Shown: positions 15,734-24,518 of the stretch, piece by piece
How the letters are laid out: every line of letters starts with the position of its first letter
Numbering within the stretch: the stretch's first letter is position 1
NCBI GenBank assembly: GCA_016218405.1
Contig: JACREE010000054.1
Span: forward strand, 1 to 33,216
DNA length: 33,216 bases
Direction: 5' to 3'
From: Gammaproteobacteria bacterium
GTDB taxonomy: Bacteria; Pseudomonadota; Gammaproteobacteria; HIGHO2-12-38-15
Notes under the pieces: model-generated
Told to the model about the DNA's origin: nothing
The model's database searches: none
Seen by the model: only the letters and a program-made list of their open reading frames with translations
Translations under genes and position numbers: made by a program

Positions 15734-18430
15734 CTAGTGATTGGAACGCGGTGAGGGTGGGGTGCGTCCATCGTTTCTGCTGGATCTTGCTGGTTGTTCA
15801 CTTTGCCAAAATGAGGGGCTGGCAGAGGGTGTTTTAAGTAATTGTTCCAAACCTATCATCGCTGAAAACTTAAGGGCATGAGCGGGGGGGTCGGTTTGGG
15901 TGAATTCAAAGGCTTCGCTGACTTCACGCACAAAATGAGGCTCTTCACTAAATGCTGCGCCATATTTTTTGCATAAGTGATCCTGCAGTGCCTGTTGTTG
16001 TGTTGGGCTGATATCTAAGGCTTTAAAGGGTGCTGTGTCTTCTGGCTCTAACGAACTAATATAGTTTTTCCACGCCGTCTTCAAATCGGCTCTATTGCTT
16101 GGGGTGATGGCCTTGATGAAATGCGCACGCACAAAATCACGCACTTCTTGTAACACGCGCTCACGTGTTAAAATATCCAAGAGAGGGTGGCTGATGACAG
16201 ATTGAAAGAGGCGTCGTTTTACCCCAGAAAAACAGCTGGGTTTATCGCCTTGCTGATTATCATATTCTTCTCTCACCGGTTTCCCACTCGAATCTAAAAC
16301 AGGGTGTCCTGCTTTATCCATTTTTACGCGTGTGTCGTCCCAATTATGGGCACGGCCTATGAGAGCGAGCTCTGCAATAAAATGCGTCAAGCGACCCTCT
16401 ATGGTATGTTCATCGGTGGGGGCAACGGCCGGATCTGTATCTGTTGCGGCCAGATACAACATCGCAATCAGCGATTGATATTCATCAAAGGTAGACCAAC
16501 GTTCTGTCGGGTGGCTGGGGTCCACGTTAATATAGGAGGCATCGGCTGACATCCAAGGATTCGGTTTAGCTAAATAGCGCCAAGCAGTATGATCGGGGTG
16601 TGTGTAATACGCACGGAGCGCTTCGCCGCGCTCTTTTTCTGTCAAGTTTAAGACTTGGAATGCCTGCCAGTCTGCAGGCAGCTGACAACGTTGCCCACTC
16701 TCTTGGGTAATCTCCGCAGGATGAGCGGCATAACGTTCCATGAGCTGGTCACGCAGCGCCTGCATCAGGCGATCAACGCCTCCGCCAATTAACATTGGCT
16801 GGTAACGCGCCATTGCTTGAGCAAAACGCTGTTGCTCACCTGCACTGAGTGCACGCATAGACGATTCGCTGTCTGTGGCCAGTGCGCGCAGATCCAGCTC
16901 CCCTCGATTTTCAGCACGATAAAAATCATTTTGCGTTGCCAAATCACGTACAGCGGGAATCGTTAACAGTATTTCGGCTGCCCCCCTATTGTTGACAGCC
17001 AATGCTAAGCGCAGCAATTCATTGGGTTCGGCAGGGGTCACTGCTGTATGAAGTAAGGTTTTGACAGCGGGAATTTCTATCAGAAAATGCATCTCATCCA
17101 ACAAGGTGGGATCATTGCGACGGATGAGATTTCTTAGCATATAAAAACAAAGTTTCACTTCTTCAGAATCAGCCAGATCAAATACGGCATTGGGATACGT
17201 TTCTATAAACTCAGCACGCCGACGATGAAGATCGGCTAATCTTTCTGTGACGAAGGGATGAATATGGCGCTGATCATACGCCTGTTCTTGATCATCTAAT
17301 GAGTACTCAAAATAACGTTGCCTTGATTCTTCATCGTGGGTTTCTGCATAAGCAAAAACGGCTGGGAAAGAGAGTAGACGATTGACGACAGCTTGACGAG
17401 CCTCTTCCCTTGCTCCTTGATAAATACCAGAAAAATGGAGACGATTGCTCTCTCTCCGTGCTGCACCCCGAAGAGCTGAAAAATTATCAGCTGCAATCAT
17501 GTCTTGCAGTTTATCGCCTGCAAGTTCTACCAAACGGTTTATCACGGCAAGATGGCCATGACTCGCTGCACCTACAAAAGCTGAAAAATTACCAGCTGCA
17601 ATCATGTCTTGCAGTTTGTCGCCTGCAAGTTCTACCAAACGGTTTATCACGGCAAGGTGGCCACCTGCGGCAGCTTGATAAAAAGCTGAGGCATGAGGTT
17701 GAGCAATAATCACATCTTGAATCATATCTTGCAGTTTATCGCCTGCAAGTTCTATCAAACGGTTTATCACGGCAAGATGGCCATGACTCACTGCAGATAC
17801 AAAAGCTGAAAAATGATAAACTGCAATCATGTCTTGCAGTTTGTCGCCTGCAAGGTCTGCCAAGCGATTTATCACGGCAAGGTGGCCGCCCCAGGCAGCT
17901 TGCCGAAAAGCTGAAAAATTACCATATGCAATCATGTCTTGCAGTTTGTCGCCTGCAAGGTCTACCAAACGATTCATAAAAGCTAAATGGCCACCCAGCG
18001 CTGCGAGTTCTAAAGCTGATCGAGGATAACTAGTTTGAATTATCTTTTCTTGTAACTCCGCAGGCTGAAGAGAAGTGGCCAGTTGATTGAGAACCCAGAT
18101 GTTACCTATCCCCGATGCGATATGAAGCATATCATCAACAAAGTGATAGTCCAGAATGTGTATATTCAACAGTTTGGCGCATTGTCTCCACTCCGCATCG
18201 CTCGAGTTTGGATGGCTCACCGCAAAGGCGCACCATAAACGCATCTTCCCTTTTTTGTCCACAGCAGAAACATTGGCTTCTGCCAAGACGCTGAGCCCTT
18301 TCTTCATCACTTCAATTTCTAAATCAGTTATTTCATCTATGCTAAAAATTTCCATACCACCACATAAGGCACTCGGGATCAATCTTGCTTGCGGGTGTGC
18401 CAACCTTTCTTCTTCCGAGCGAAATTTCAT
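15734..18430 (-). CDS. Ankyrin-repeat protein with near-identical tandem repeats, candidate effector
   Basis: The 898-aa protein has an N-terminal helical region (1-137), five ankyrin-type repeats (138-317) and a long C-terminal region (318-898). The repeat reads SAFxxAAxGGHLAVINRLVELAGDKLQDMIAAxNF; four copies are 35 aa and the third is 40 aa. This is the ankyrin helix-turn-helix (GH-A-V-NRL-) with an unusual conserved second half, AGDKLQDMI. A further degenerate unit follows near 318-360. The C-terminal part is charged, with tracts such as SNRADLKTAWKNYI, and ends in a Ser/Pro/Arg/Asn tail; I recognise no enzymatic domain. No signal peptide or membrane helix is seen. Similar large ankyrin proteins occur in Legionellales and are often injected into host cells, which is inference here. 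A broken copy of its 3' end lies just downstream. Confidence 0.85.
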   Translation of the reverse strand: MKFRSEEERLAHPQARLIPSALCGGMEIFSIDEITDLEIEVMKKGLSVLAEANVSAVDKKGKMRLWCAFAVSHPNSSDAEWRQCAKLLNIHILDYHFVDDMLHIASGIGNIWVLNQLATSLQPAELQEKIIQTSYPRSALELAALGGHLAFMNRLVDLAGDKLQDMIAYGNFSAFRQAAWGGHLAVINRLADLAGDKLQDMIAVYHFSAFVSAVSHGHLAVINRLIELAGDKLQDMIQDVIIAQPHASAFYQAAAGGHLAVINRLVELAGDKLQDMIAAGNFSAFVGAASHGHLAVINRLVELAGDKLQDMIAADNFSALRGAARRESNRLHFSGIYQGAREEARQAVVNRLLSFPAVFAYAETHDEESRQRYFEYSLDDQEQAYDQRHIHPFVTERLADLHRRRAEFIETYPNAVFDLADSEEVKLCFYMLRNLIRRNDPTLLDEMHFLIEIPAVKTLLHTAVTPAEPNELLRLALAVNNRGAAEILLTIPAVRDLATQNDFYRAENRGELDLRALATDSESSMRALSAGEQQRFAQAMARYQPMLIGGGVDRLMQALRDQLMERYAAHPAEITQESGQRCQLPADWQAFQVLNLTEKERGEALRAYYTHPDHTAWRYLAKPNPWMSADASYINVDPSHPTERWSTFDEYQSLIAMLYLAATDTDPAVAPTDEHTIEGRLTHFIAELALIGRAHNWDDTRVKMDKAGHPVLDSSGKPVREEYDNQQGDKPSCFSGVKRRLFQSVISHPLLDILTRERVLQEVRDFVRAHFIKAITPSNRADLKTAWKNYISSLEPEDTAPFKALDISPTQQQALQDHLCKKYGAAFSEEPHFVREVSEAFEFTQTDPPAHALKFSAMIGLEQLLKTPSASPSFWQSEQPARSSRNDGRTPPSPRSNH
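17480..18019 (-). repeat. Five tandem ~105-bp coding repeats in the ankyrin gene
   Basis: The DNA repeats every 105 bp (one unit is 120 bp) with blocks such as ATCATGTCTTGCAGTTT and TCGCCTGCAAG recurring nearly unchanged. Identity at nucleotide level, including third positions, shows recent duplication or gene conversion rather than ancient ankyrin repeats under protein-level constraint only. Confidence 0.85.
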
Positions 18431-18501
18431 AAATCAAACTCCATTCCCATCTTTAATAGGAAATATTGTTTTCTTACCCATCATTGTAGTAAAGGGTGGC
18501 C

Positions 18502-18533
18502 ATGAAAACAAAAATGCAAACATTTGTTTTCAT
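18502..18533. promoter_or_regulatory. Inverted repeat upstream of the ankyrin gene
   Basis: ATGAAAACAAA and TTTGTTTTCAT are perfect 11-bp arms around a 10-bp loop, 72-103 bp upstream of the ankyrin start at 18430. It could be an operator for that gene; no T-tract follows on either strand, so it does not look like a terminator. The rest of 18431-18634 shows nothing else I can support. Confidence 0.35.
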
Positions 18534-18634
18534 AAATAAGGATCCGTTAATATTCCTGACATTATGATCAGCTTTTAATTTTTACGTGCGGAAGGTAGGT
18601 TGACTGTCAAAGATGAGTGAACAATGACAATAGT

Positions 18635-18676
18635 TTGATTTTAACACGAAATATGTGTACACTGTTCTTGTGTTAA
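18635..18676 (+). promoter_or_regulatory. VapBC promoter with overlapping symmetrical operator
   Basis: TTGATT (18635-18640), a 17-bp spacer and TACACT (18658-18663) form a good sigma70 promoter. Starting directly after the -35 box is a perfectly centred dyad of 36 bp: TTAACAC (18641-18647), 7 bp, the 8-bp palindrome GTGTACAC (18655-18662), 7 bp, GTGTTAA (18670-18676). The dyad covers the spacer and the -10 box, so antitoxin binding would block polymerase. Such paired sites fit a dimer-of-dimers ribbon-helix-helix repressor. Confidence 0.75.
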
Positions 18677-18694
18677 TGGGTTAAGGAGCGTTGT

Positions 18695-18916
18695 ATGTTA
18701 AAAAACATCACCTTGAGTGCTGATGAAAAACTACTGCAAAAATCACGTGAAAAAGCTTTAAAAAACAAAAAAACGCTTAATGCACTTTTTCGTGAATGGC
18801 TGGAAGAATATACGTGTGAAAATAGTCAGTGTATGGATTATAAAGATTTGATGAAGCAGTTGCATTACGCAAAGGTTGGGAAAAAATTCTCACGTGAGAG
18901 TCTTAATGAAAGGTAA
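18695..18916 (+). CDS. VapB-like antitoxin (ribbon-helix-helix type)
   Basis: The 73-aa protein starts with a beta strand and two helices typical of ribbon-helix-helix antitoxins (NITLSADEKLLQKSREKALKNKKTLNALFREWLEEY), followed by a short C-terminal tail that would wrap the toxin. AAGGAG lies six bases before the ATG. It overlaps the PIN toxin gene by 11 bp and lies just after a symmetrical operator, as expected for an autorepressed antitoxin-toxin pair. Confidence 0.82.
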   Translation: MLKNITLSADEKLLQKSREKALKNKKTLNALFREWLEEYTCENSQCMDYKDLMKQLHYAKVGKKFSRESLNER

Positions 18917-19328
18917 TTATTTTTTAGATACCAATATTTTTATTTATAGCTTTGATGCCAAATTCCCCAAAAAACAGTCGAAAGCCCAGCAACTGATTAA
19001 TGATGGTCTTAATTCTGAAAAAGGGATGGTAAGCTCGCAGGTTATTCAAGAATTTTTAAATGTAGCCACTAAAAAATTCATTAAACCACTGTCGATGGTC
19101 GATGCTGAGCTATATCTCTCAAGCGTATTACTACCTTTATGTAAATTTTATCCTGATTGTGAATTTTTTCATAAAACTCTGCGTATAAAATCACGCTTCA
19201 AGTTTTCATTTTATGATTCACTCATCCTCACGGCGGCTATAGAATCTAATTGCAGCCTACTTTATTCAGAAGATTTTCAGGATTCGCAGAAAATAATGAA
19301 TCTAACAATAAAAAATCCATTTTTATAA
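18906..19328 (+). CDS. VapC-like PIN-domain toxin (RNase)
   Basis: PIN toxins cut RNA, often tRNA or rRNA, to arrest growth. The start ATG at 18906 gives MKGNYFLDTNIFIYSFD, a classic PIN N-terminus; an earlier in-frame start at 18876 only adds antitoxin-overlapping residues. The acidic residues of the metal site are present: Asp8, Glu49 (IQEFLN), Asp104 (FYDSLILTAA) and Asp123 or Asp126 in SEDFQD. The length of 140 aa is normal. It is coupled to the antitoxin by an 11-bp overlap. Confidence 0.9.
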   Translation: MKGNYFLDTNIFIYSFDAKFPKKQSKAQQLINDGLNSEKGMVSSQVIQEFLNVATKKFIKPLSMVDAELYLSSVLLPLCKFYPDCEFFHKTLRIKSRFKFSFYDSLILTAAIESNCSLLYSEDFQDSQKIMNLTIKNPFL

Positions 19329-19345
19329 AATCACAAAACCTTGTA

Positions 19346-20548
19346 TCAAACCAAAATCAAATCAGCCAGATGTTCCGCAAAGGGAAGGGAGCAGGTAAAG
19401 GCAGGTGAAACGGCGTTGAGGACATGAAGAGAATGTTCGTCGTGTTCTACCACAAAATCCATTTCGAGTTTTTTGTGTCGAGTATCAATAAGTTGTGCGC
19501 GGATACCGGGTTTTCCCCATTGAATAAAATCATTGAGTTGAACGCCGTGTGCCAGTTCAGCTGCATGGGTGACGAGGGTTTGGCGGTTATATTTTTTTAA
19601 TTCAGAAAGGGCCAGTTGACGAAAATTAAAATTTGCGCCCATCAATAAACCTAATTGTCTTGTGACGATTTCCATTGTTTCGCTTAATTTAAAATTATGC
19701 ATTCCCTCGTAGTGTTCACGCCAAAAAGCGGGGATGGCTGTAGGGCCTATTTTAACATCGCCCTGTGTGTTTAAGGTAAAGTGAACACCCAAAAAAGGAT
19801 AATTTAAATCAGGTACAGGATAGATATGAACACGCAATTTTTCTTGGGTTTTCTTCTTATAAAGATAAAGGCCTTTAAAGGGAAGAATTTCATAGTGTGA
19901 TGCGAAACCAAATTGTTTGGCGATTTTATCTGCGTATAAACCTGCTGTATTAATTACGTAGCCAGGTGCATAACAGGCCCGATTTGTTCTGATGAGGTGT
20001 TTTTCACGTTTCAAAAATAATTCTTGGCAATGCAAAGCAATATTTTCAGTTTGTAAATCGTGCAATAATTCTGTCATGATAATTTTAGGATCAACGGAAG
20101 AGGTGGTAGGTGAGAAAAGCGCTTGTTGATATGTTTTAGCATAAGGCTCTATTTCTTTTGCGTCTTGTTCCGTGATTAACTGTAATTCAATATCATTTTC
20201 TTGGCCACGACGATACAGTTCTTGTAAACCCGTCAAGTCTTGCTGATGGCGTGCGACCACTAATTTTCCGCATTGGTTAATCGGTAAATTTCTTTCTAAG
20301 CAAAATCGTGTGAGGGCTTGATTGCCGAGTTTAGAAAATTTAGCTTTTAAACTATCTTTGCTGTAATAAAAGCCCGCGTGTAATACGCCGCTGTTTCGCC
20401 CGCTGGCATGTAAACCGGGGTAGGCTTCTTTTTCAATTAAAATAATATGGGCATCAGGGTGACGACGTTTTAAGGTTAAAGCCAATTGTGTGCCAATGAT
20501 GCCTGCACCAATAATCAAAAAATCACAAGGGGTGGGATTGTTAGTCAT
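19346..20548 (-). CDS. lhgO: FAD-dependent L-2-hydroxyglutarate oxidase/dehydrogenase
   Basis: LhgO oxidises L-2-hydroxyglutarate to 2-oxoglutarate and passes electrons to the respiratory chain. The 400-aa protein starts with an FAD-binding fold (FLIIGAGIIGTQLALTLKRR, glycines at 14-19, acidic end of strand 2 in LIEKE), then the family signature ASGRNSGVLHAGFYYSKDSLKA and GKLVVA. The ATG at 20548 overlaps the penicillin-acylase stop as ATGA, which argues for it over an in-frame ATG at 20587. It ends the four-gene pmbA operon. The residues RNSGVLHAG are the best diagnostic. Confidence 0.93.
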   Translation of the reverse strand: MTNNPTPCDFLIIGAGIIGTQLALTLKRRHPDAHIILIEKEAYPGLHASGRNSGVLHAGFYYSKDSLKAKFSKLGNQALTRFCLERNLPINQCGKLVVARHQQDLTGLQELYRRGQENDIELQLITEQDAKEIEPYAKTYQQALFSPTTSSVDPKIIMTELLHDLQTENIALHCQELFLKREKHLIRTNRACYAPGYVINTAGLYADKIAKQFGFASHYEILPFKGLYLYKKKTQEKLRVHIYPVPDLNYPFLGVHFTLNTQGDVKIGPTAIPAFWREHYEGMHNFKLSETMEIVTRQLGLLMGANFNFRQLALSELKKYNRQTLVTHAAELAHGVQLNDFIQWGKPGIRAQLIDTRHKKLEMDFVVEHDEHSLHVLNAVSPAFTCSLPFAEHLADLILV

Positions 20549-22788
20549 GAAGTTGTTCTCATTGGCAGGTATTCTCCTCGGCTCCATTTTTTGAGTAAAT
20601 CATCATAATGCTTGTCAAAAGGATTGCCTGATTGTCCTAGGGTTTGTATGTACTGACTCTGTGCGAGATCATTTAGATCAATAATTTGTCGATAACTGGC
20701 GCCTTTTGTTTGAATGAACTGATCGTCGTACGTCCCCACGTTCACCGTAAATAAGCCACCCGACGTGGCTTGTGTTCTATTCCAAATCCAGGCCAAGGGT
20801 TTGACGCTACCTAAGCCCAGTTCGATAAAGTGAGCTTGGTGTATTTTACCCCAAGGGCGTTGTGCAGTATGGTGGGCAACTTCTTGTAAGGTATGACTTA
20901 AATACGCTTGGCAATCGGGTTGGCAAAAATAACCGTTGTTTTGGAGTTGTTGCAAAATAAAGACGGGTTCATTCCACTGCTGCAAAAAAGGGACTTTGGA
21001 GGAAGGTAGGGTGGTGAGACGTTGGTACCAGGCAGCAAATAAAGTGGCAGCTACTTCTTGGGTGTCAGTATTACCCTGCCAGGTGCGTAAACGTGAAAGA
21101 ACGCGCTCACTTTCTTTGTCTAGCGGGTGTGTAGCCAGTAGGACGGGTCGGAGTAAGGCCCACAAGCTGCTGTAGGTGTCATTTTGAATGTGTGCAAACA
21201 GATTGATGTTTAAGAGAGAATGAGCCTGCAGTAACTGAAGAATGCGTTCAGCACGTAAGCTAGGTTCTGCCCAACGAAAGGTAATTTGATAAGGATATTC
21301 AGGGGGTGTTAAAGCATTATTCGCTGTGACAATTTGATTTTCAGGTGGATTGTAAACCTGAGGCAGTTGATCAAAAGGAATAAACCCTGCCCATTCATGT
21401 TGCGAGTCAGCCATCACGGGAAATTCACCGTTCCAACCTATGCGAACGGGGATGAGGCCTGAGGCGCTGTAGCCGATATTGCCTTCTGTGTCGGCGTACA
21501 CAAAATTTTGACTAGGTACGATGAAGTGTTGGAGTGCTCCTGTAAAATCTTGCCAGTTTTTAGCGTAATTAATTTCAATTAAACTTTGAACGGTGGTGTC
21601 GTTGGGTAAAAAAGCAGTCCATTTGAGTGCAATATGCGGTAGATGAGCCAGAGAAGGCACGATTTGGCTAATGATGGGGCCATGCGCGCTTTCAAAAACG
21701 GGAAAATCTAAATCAGGTTTATGTTTAATTTTAATGATTTCATGACGCACAGAAAGCGCTGTTGAAGGAGGTTCAATATACAAATCTTGTGTGTCGGGAT
21801 TGATGTTGGTGACACCCCATGCAATATGATCGTTGTGACCAATGAGGATGCTGGGTAAACCAGGTATTGATGCCCCTTGAATATGTAAAGAAGGACCTTG
21901 TAATTCAACTAGGTACCAAACAGCAGGGGCTTGTAAACTTAAATGGGGATCATTGGCAAGCAGGGGTTTACCCGAAGTGGTGCGTTTGCCTGATACTACC
22001 CAGGCATTGGATCCTTTGCCTGCAAAAGAATGTAAGCCAAGATCTAATTTTAATTTTTCAGCGGCTTCATTAATGAGAGGTAAATTTGTTAGCACATACT
22101 GGGGTGGGGTATTTTTAGGTAAAGTGAGCAAATGTGCCTGCGCCAAATCAGCTGAGGATAAAACGGTAGGCGCTTGTTGAGGGTAAGGAAGTACTAATTC
22201 ACGATAGTGCTGCTCACCCAGTGCTTGCAATAACTGATAATTTTGAATTTTGGTGGACCATTGATTTTGTAGATCAAACGCCATCATTTTTTCCCAACAT
22301 AAACTGTCGATGACGGTCCACGGTTTGGGTTGGTAGCGTAAGAGTTTAAATTCAAGAGGCAGTGATTGTGTGGTAAGGAATGCATTTACGCCATCTGTGT
22401 AACGTTGAACAATGTATTTAGTGCGTGAATCTAAATAAGACCAACTTTGTTGTGTGGCGCGATAAAAGCCAAATGTTCGTAAAAATTTATCTTTTTCCAG
22501 CGTTTTTTCGCCAAAAATTTCGCTTAAAGTGCCTGAGGCAATACGTCGTTGAAATTCCATTTGCCAAAAACGATCATGCGCGTGAAGGTAGCCAAGCGCA
22601 AAAAAAGCATCTGCATCTTCTTGCTGTGCTAATACATGGGGTACACCGTGTTTGTCCCAATGAATAGTGACACGGTGATTTAAGAGTTGTACTGGGCGTG
22701 CATTATGTACAGAAAGATAAACATAACTGAGAAAAAGAGTCAGAAAAATAAAGACGAAAAAAATTAAAAAAAATAGTTTTTTTAACAT
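20545..22788 (-). CDS. Penicillin acylase family N-terminal-nucleophile hydrolase
   Basis: The 747-aa protein begins with an uncleaved or cleavable hydrophobic signal (LFFLIFFVFIFLTLFLSYVYL). The alpha-chain has the family block THIW...GVPHVLAQQEDADAFFALGYLHAHDRFWQMEFQRR at about 42-82, and the beta chain would begin at Ser260 in AGKGSNAWVVSGKRT after autocleavage; beyond it are LLANDPHLSLQAPAVWYLVEL and WGVTNINPD. This is a periplasmic amidase. Family members hydrolyse beta-lactams, acyl-homoserine lactones or other amides; the sequence does not say which. It lies seven bases behind the DamX-like gene and overlaps lhgO by four bases. Confidence 0.92.
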   Translation of the reverse strand: MLKKLFFLIFFVFIFLTLFLSYVYLSVHNARPVQLLNHRVTIHWDKHGVPHVLAQQEDADAFFALGYLHAHDRFWQMEFQRRIASGTLSEIFGEKTLEKDKFLRTFGFYRATQQSWSYLDSRTKYIVQRYTDGVNAFLTTQSLPLEFKLLRYQPKPWTVIDSLCWEKMMAFDLQNQWSTKIQNYQLLQALGEQHYRELVLPYPQQAPTVLSSADLAQAHLLTLPKNTPPQYVLTNLPLINEAAEKLKLDLGLHSFAGKGSNAWVVSGKRTTSGKPLLANDPHLSLQAPAVWYLVELQGPSLHIQGASIPGLPSILIGHNDHIAWGVTNINPDTQDLYIEPPSTALSVRHEIIKIKHKPDLDFPVFESAHGPIISQIVPSLAHLPHIALKWTAFLPNDTTVQSLIEINYAKNWQDFTGALQHFIVPSQNFVYADTEGNIGYSASGLIPVRIGWNGEFPVMADSQHEWAGFIPFDQLPQVYNPPENQIVTANNALTPPEYPYQITFRWAEPSLRAERILQLLQAHSLLNINLFAHIQNDTYSSLWALLRPVLLATHPLDKESERVLSRLRTWQGNTDTQEVAATLFAAWYQRLTTLPSSKVPFLQQWNEPVFILQQLQNNGYFCQPDCQAYLSHTLQEVAHHTAQRPWGKIHQAHFIELGLGSVKPLAWIWNRTQATSGGLFTVNVGTYDDQFIQTKGASYRQIIDLNDLAQSQYIQTLGQSGNPFDKHYDDLLKKWSRGEYLPMRTTS

Positions 22789-22795
22789 GGATTTT

Positions 22796-24490
22796 TTAGC
22801 CTAAAGCAGGAGTGTTGAGTGCCGCTTGTCTGATTTCACCATGAATCTTTTTAAAATTTTTTACCTCAGGATTCAATTTTTGTAATGCTTCTGGCAGATT
22901 TTGAATTTCAGCTTGTGCTGCATCGTAAGATGAATAAGTTCCATAGACTAAAGCCATGGCCGGCTTGTTATCTTCTAATGTAGAAAAATAGTGAGCATGT
23001 CGTCCTAGGTGATGTTCATTAAGAATTTTTCGAATGGTTTTGCTTTGGGGGGCAGAAACTAATTGAATGGTGTAGTTGTCTGCGCCAATGTTCAGTAAGT
23101 AACGTTCATCCGAAGTATAAGTGTCAGATTTTGCTGTGTTAGATGTGGCATGTTGTTGTTTTTTCTTTGTTGTGACAGCAGAAACAGGTGTCATTGAAAG
23201 GGGTTTGTTGTTGATGTTAACGGTGGGTTCCGCGGCAGAAGCCACTTGTGTTGTGTTGGGTGAAGTTGTTTCGGGTGTGGCAGTGGCGGCAGGGCTGTTA
23301 TTGTCTGAAAGTGAGGTGTGTGTGTCGGGTACAGGAAGTGGAGGTGTTGTATTTGTATTGGGGTGAAGTGCTAATACATTGGGGTCCGCTAGGGCAGGCG
23401 CAGTGACAACCAGTTGTTGGTGTTGAATCGCTAATTCTGTTTGTAAATCTTTATTCTTTTTTTCTAGGCTGTCGTCATTTATGGCAAGCGATGTTTCAGG
23501 CAGCGAAGAAGGTGTGTTACTTCTTTTATTTAAATAATAAGAAAAAGAAAAAATGAGTGTGATGATTAATAAACCGCCAATGAGTTTGGTTTGATTAAGA
23601 CGTAGTTTATCTAAGTAATTCATGGTGTTTCCTGTTTTTATATGTTCCGAAGCCATGAGTAGGCGAGGAGCGATGTTATTTATTTTGGCGGGAATGCCTT
23701 CTGATAATTTATAAATGGTTTCAACAATGGGGGTGGTTAAATTAGCGGTAGCGGGAAACGTATTTTTCTCTAATTGTTGTTCGATATATTTTTTAGTTTC
23801 ATCTAGGCTAAAAGGTGTCAGGGGTAAGGAGAGTAATGCAGCCGCGTGCAATTCATCTTGTGAAAAAATATTTAACGTGGTTTGAAGTGTGGGTGAACCA
23901 AAGAGCATGATGTGGAGTTGCATGTGTGTATTAGATTGATGATGAATCAACATCAATAATGCACTGATGGTTTCTGCGGGTAGGTTTTCTGCATTATCGA
24001 TGAGTAACAGGCAAAGATGTGGCAAAGTTTGTAGATAATTAATTTGGGTAATGAGTTGTTTATCAATAGGGCCGTCTGCGGCAGGTGGTAAATTAAACCC
24101 CTCGGTAATTAAAGCCAATAGATGGTATTTATCTAAATCAGTGTGTGCGAAAACTTGGCATGTTTGTGCATAGATGCTGTTGCAAATATGCAGGTTGCTT
24201 GAGAGGGATTCAGAATGAGTGACGGCATGAGTCAGATCGCCATTGTGAATCAATTCAATGAATTGACACATCAGCGTTGTTTTTCCTGCACCAGCGGGTG
24301 CGGTGATGGCAACCAGGGTATTACGGTGGTGACAAAGATCTTGTAATAAATCTAAATAATGCTCCCAGGATGGCGGAAGATAAGGCGTTTCTTCTGTCAT
24401 CAGCGCTGTGTTGTTATCTTGAGAAACAGGGTGATGTGCTAATGTGTCTGTATGGGTAGGCTGCTTTTGCTCTTGTTCTACTTCTAACAT
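22796..24490 (-). CDS. DamX-like inner-membrane protein: AAA ATPase, transmembrane helix, SPOR domain
   Basis: From ATG 24490 (AGGAGGA five bases upstream; a longer start at 24532 lies inside pmbA and is unlikely) the protein is 564 aa. The cytosolic part has Walker A APAGAGKTTL (67-72) and Walker B LCLLLIDNAEN (Asp165), like ExeA/GspA and DamX ATPases. One membrane helix is at about 303-320 (LIGGLLIITLIFSFSYYL), followed by a long Thr/Pro/Asn-rich periplasmic linker and a C-terminal SPOR domain near 478-555 (YTIQLVSAPQSKTIRKIL...YGTYSSYDAAQAEIQNLP) which binds denuded peptidoglycan at septa. A division role is likely. In enterobacteria damX follows aroB; here it follows pmbA. Confidence 0.85.
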   Translation of the reverse strand: MLEVEQEQKQPTHTDTLAHHPVSQDNNTALMTEETPYLPPSWEHYLDLLQDLCHHRNTLVAITAPAGAGKTTLMCQFIELIHNGDLTHAVTHSESLSSNLHICNSIYAQTCQVFAHTDLDKYHLLALITEGFNLPPAADGPIDKQLITQINYLQTLPHLCLLLIDNAENLPAETISALLMLIHHQSNTHMQLHIMLFGSPTLQTTLNIFSQDELHAAALLSLPLTPFSLDETKKYIEQQLEKNTFPATANLTTPIVETIYKLSEGIPAKINNIAPRLLMASEHIKTGNTMNYLDKLRLNQTKLIGGLLIITLIFSFSYYLNKRSNTPSSLPETSLAINDDSLEKKNKDLQTELAIQHQQLVVTAPALADPNVLALHPNTNTTPPLPVPDTHTSLSDNNSPAATATPETTSPNTTQVASAAEPTVNINNKPLSMTPVSAVTTKKKQQHATSNTAKSDTYTSDERYLLNIGADNYTIQLVSAPQSKTIRKILNEHHLGRHAHYFSTLEDNKPAMALVYGTYSSYDAAQAEIQNLPEALQKLNPEVKNFKKIHGEIRQAALNTPALG

Positions 24491-24518
24491 AGTGTCCTCC
24501 TGACAGTTTGAACCCTTG

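Noticed and set aside
17480-18019. Regular ~105-bp repeats resembling a CRISPR-like array
   Set aside because: They are in-frame protein-coding ankyrin repeats with no short constant repeat and variable spacer pattern.
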